Assembly (NCBI GenBank): GCA_016778825.1
Contig: JADHOU010000069.1
Span: forward strand, 1 to 7,766
DNA length: 7,766 nt
Direction: 5' to 3'
Source of the DNA: Candidatus Puniceispirillum sp.
Lineage (GTDB): Bacteria > Pseudomonadota > Alphaproteobacteria > Puniceispirillales > Puniceispirillaceae
Below the pieces are notes generated by a model. It searched no databases, was not told the DNA's origin, and worked only from the letters and a program-made list of their open reading frames with translations. The translations under genes were made by a program, and so were the position numbers. Each line of letters begins with the position of its first letter. Position 1 is the stretch's first letter. Below, in pieces: positions 6,287 through 7,766 of this stretch.

Positions 6287-6580
6287 ATGCGCAAAGCTTA
6301 TTGGATTAGCACTTATCAAAAAGTCATTGATGACACAAAACTAGCTGCCTATGCGGCCTTGGCTGGACCTGCTATTTCGGCTGGTGGTGGCCGGTTTCTG
6401 GCTCGTGGCACACCGGCAAAAGTCTATGAGGCTGGCGTTCTTGAACGTACGGTCTTGATCGAATTCGACTCGCTTGAAGCGGCAATCAGTACGCATGATG
6501 GCGCTGCCTATGGCGCAGCACTTGATGCGCTTGATGGCGGTGCAATCCGTGAAATTCGAATTGTCGAAGCTGCCGAATAA
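6287..6580 (+). CDS. DUF1330 family protein (first copy)
   Basis: This is a 97-residue small soluble protein of the DUF1330 family. Typical features are the N-terminal KAYWISTY strand (3-10), YAALAGPAI (22-30), GGGRFLARG (33-41) and the central ERTVLIEFDSLEAA (53-66), followed by a short C-terminal strand. The length is normal for the family. DUF1330 proteins have a ferredoxin-like alpha/beta fold related to dimeric alpha-beta barrels, and no general reaction is established. A weak CGGA (6276-6279) stands seven bases before the ATG. The protein shares 44 of 75 residues with the second DUF1330 protein at 7542, so the two arose by duplication. It is first in a rightward unit with a dioxygenase and is probably expressed with it. 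Function is unknown; a ligand-binding or small-molecule enzymatic role with the dioxygenase is a guess. Confidence 0.88.
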   Translation: MRKAYWISTYQKVIDDTKLAAYAALAGPAISAGGGRFLARGTPAKVYEAGVLERTVLIEFDSLEAAISTHDGAAYGAALDALDGGAIREIRIVEAAE

Positions 6581-6595
6581 AACCACCAAATAAAA

Positions 6596-6617
6596 CCGCC
6601 GTATCAGCGGCCTTTTT
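6596..6617 (+). terminator. Weak hairpin plus T-run between DUF1330 and dioxygenase genes
   Basis: CCGC (6596-6599) can pair with GCGG (6607-6610), or GCCG (6598-6601) with CGGC (6608-6611). Five T residues follow at 6613-6617. It begins 16 bases after the first DUF1330 stop and ends 18 bases before the dioxygenase ATG. The stem is only four pairs, so partial termination is more likely than a full stop. Confidence 0.4.
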
Positions 6618-6635
6618 GCAAATGGGGTATTTGTT

Positions 6636-7508
6636 ATGGGTTATGAAATCAGGCCGTTAACGCAAGGATTTGGCGCCGAGATATTCGGCCTTGATCTGGC
6701 TTCGGGCTTTAGTGACAATCTGGCACAAGATCTGGTTGGGGCGTGGGTTGACGCTGGCGGCCTGATGGTGATCCATGATCAAACCCTATCAAGCGAACAG
6801 CATATTGCCTTGTCACGGCATTTCGGCCCCTTATTCGGTGCTCCAAACGAAAGCCCGCTGCAAGACACTGTTAGCCGCTATATCCATCCTGATCATCCAG
6901 AAATTTACCGTGTATCAAATCAGGTGAGTACAGATGGCAAACCCAAAGGGCGAAAAGGGGCTGGCACTTATTGGCATTCGGATGTGTCATTTCGTGACCG
7001 TCCAGCCCAAGCATCTTTGCTTCATGCCAAAACCATCCCAAAAGTGGGGGGTGATACAATCTTTGCCGATCAGGCCGCCGCATATGACGCCTTGAGTGAC
7101 GGCATGAAAGCCATTCTTGACCCGCTTTACGCATGGCATGATTTTGAAGTGGCAGCCCGCACCCAATATGCCAAGCCGGTCATTGTCGAAAATGATATGG
7201 ATGGTGCCAATCGCGCACGCCACCCCCTGGTTCGCACCAAGCCTGAAAATAACAGCAAAAGCCTGTTTGTGAATCCGGGTTTTACCTCTCATGTTGACGG
7301 GCTTGATGCTGCTGAAAGTCAGGCCATTCTTAATTTTCTCTATCAACATTCAATCCAGCCGCAATTTTTATACCGGCATCGATGGAATGAGGGTGATCTG
7401 CTGATTTGGGATAATCGTTCCTTGATGCATTTTGCCGTTATGGATTATCCCGATGATGAGCCACGCTATATGGAACGTTGCACAGTCATTGGAGAAACCC
7501 CCACCTAA
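6636..7508 (+). CDS. TauD/TfdA family Fe(II)/2-oxoglutarate-dependent dioxygenase
   Basis: This 290-residue cytoplasmic enzyme aligns end to end with TauD. The iron triad is H114-x-D116 (YWHSDVSF) and H265 (NRSLMHFAV). The 2-oxoglutarate ligand is R277 in the PRYMER motif with T141 in GGDT, and R281 matches TauD R270. Family enzymes hydroxylate a carbon next to a leaving group (sulfonate, ether, amine or sulfate), releasing succinate and CO2. The residues that hold taurine in E. coli TauD (H70 and Y73) are replaced by Ala69 and Glu72 in FGPLFGAPNE, and N95 by Gly, so taurine is not the likely substrate. A GGGG at 6624-6627 lies eight bases before ATG 6636. The gene stands between two DUF1330 paralogues, 33 bases before the second. 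The family is certain; the substrate is unknown. Confidence 0.92.
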   Translation: MGYEIRPLTQGFGAEIFGLDLASGFSDNLAQDLVGAWVDAGGLMVIHDQTLSSEQHIALSRHFGPLFGAPNESPLQDTVSRYIHPDHPEIYRVSNQVSTDGKPKGRKGAGTYWHSDVSFRDRPAQASLLHAKTIPKVGGDTIFADQAAAYDALSDGMKAILDPLYAWHDFEVAARTQYAKPVIVENDMDGANRARHPLVRTKPENNSKSLFVNPGFTSHVDGLDAAESQAILNFLYQHSIQPQFLYRHRWNEGDLLIWDNRSLMHFAVMDYPDDEPRYMERCTVIGETPT

Positions 7509-7541
7509 ATCAGTAGATTTTACCGTTAACAGGAGCGTCAA

Positions 7542-7766
7542 ATGCCAAAGGCCTATTGGATCACAACCTATCATAGCATTTCTGACATCAGCAAAGTCGA
7601 AGCCTATGCCAAGCTGGCAGGACCAGCAGTTGAAGCCTGTGGCGGGCAATATCTAGCGCGCGGCGTTGCCCAAGCGGTTTATGAGGCAGGCATTACCGAA
7701 CGAACCGTTTTAAGCGTTTTTCCAAGTCTTGACGCCGCCATTAAAGCGCATGACAGCCAAGGTTAT
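7542..7766 (+). CDS. DUF1330 family protein (second copy, cut by window end)
   Basis: Seventy-five codons are visible and the frame is open to the last base, so roughly 20 C-terminal residues are missing compared with the first copy. The start is well supported: AGGAG at 7531-7535 stands six bases before the ATG. It begins PKAYWITTY and keeps YAKLAGPAV, GGQYLARG, VYEAG and ERTVL at the same positions as the first copy without any gap. Forty-four of the 75 residues are identical. Differences include Cys33 in place of Gly and a more polar surface in the first helix. The 33-base gap after the dioxygenase stop holds no terminator, so the two are probably co-transcribed. Function is unknown, as for the first copy. 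Confidence 0.88.
   Translation, partial: MPKAYWITTYHSISDISKVEAYAKLAGPAVEACGGQYLARGVAQAVYEAGITERTVLSVFPSLDAAIKAHDSQGY

Noticed and set aside
6636..7508. Calling the dioxygenase taurine dioxygenase (tauD)
   Set aside because: The fold and metal site match, but the taurine-contacting His and Tyr are absent and no tauABC transporter is present in the window.
1..7766. Mobile element, CRISPR array, toxin-antitoxin or defence genes
   Set aside because: No transposase, integrase, regular repeats or small paired toxin genes are visible; every sizeable gene has a metabolic, transport or maturation family or is DUF1330.

Overview
The window looks like an ordinary stretch of a Gram-negative, respiring proteobacterial chromosome, most probably alphaproteobacterial. 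The main support is a System I cytochrome c maturation cluster with separate ccmH and ccmI genes. Base composition is intermediate and codon use is even across all genes, so I see no sign of recent transfer. A marine, SAR116-like alphaproteobacterium would fit, but that is only an impression. Genes are tightly packed. I see no tRNA, rRNA, insertion sequence, CRISPR array or phage gene.

Left part (1-3157, + strand): the end of ccmF, then ccmG, ccmH and ccmI. Each stop overlaps the next start by four bases, so this is one translationally coupled operon. Together these proteins reduce the apocytochrome c haem-binding cysteines and ligate haem to them in the periplasm.

Middle part (3174-5979, - strand, convergent with ccmI): a four-gene sulfur unit, transcribed from right to left. 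It encodes a persulfide dioxygenase of the ETHE1/Blh type, two half-length YeeE/YedE (thiosulfate permease family) membrane proteins, and a protein related to the GrdB subunit of glycine/betaine/sarcosine reductase. The last has Cys-Pro-Val-Cys where the selenoprotein relatives carry Sec-x-x-Cys. Two inverted repeats lying end to end fill much of the gap between the dioxygenase and the transporter genes.

A 307-base divergent intergenic region (5980-6286) follows. It holds several short dyads and a consensus-like -10 hexamer facing the persulfide dioxygenase, but no convincing gene.

Right part (6287-7766, + strand): a DUF1330 protein, a TauD/TfdA-family Fe(II)/2-oxoglutarate dioxygenase, and a second DUF1330 protein cut by the window end. 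The two DUF1330 proteins are clear paralogues (44 of the 75 comparable residues identical). The dioxygenase keeps the iron and 2-oxoglutarate ligands but lacks the residues that bind the taurine sulfonate in E. coli TauD, so its substrate is open. This DUF1330-dioxygenase-DUF1330 arrangement, facing a sulfur operon, is the least explained part of the window.
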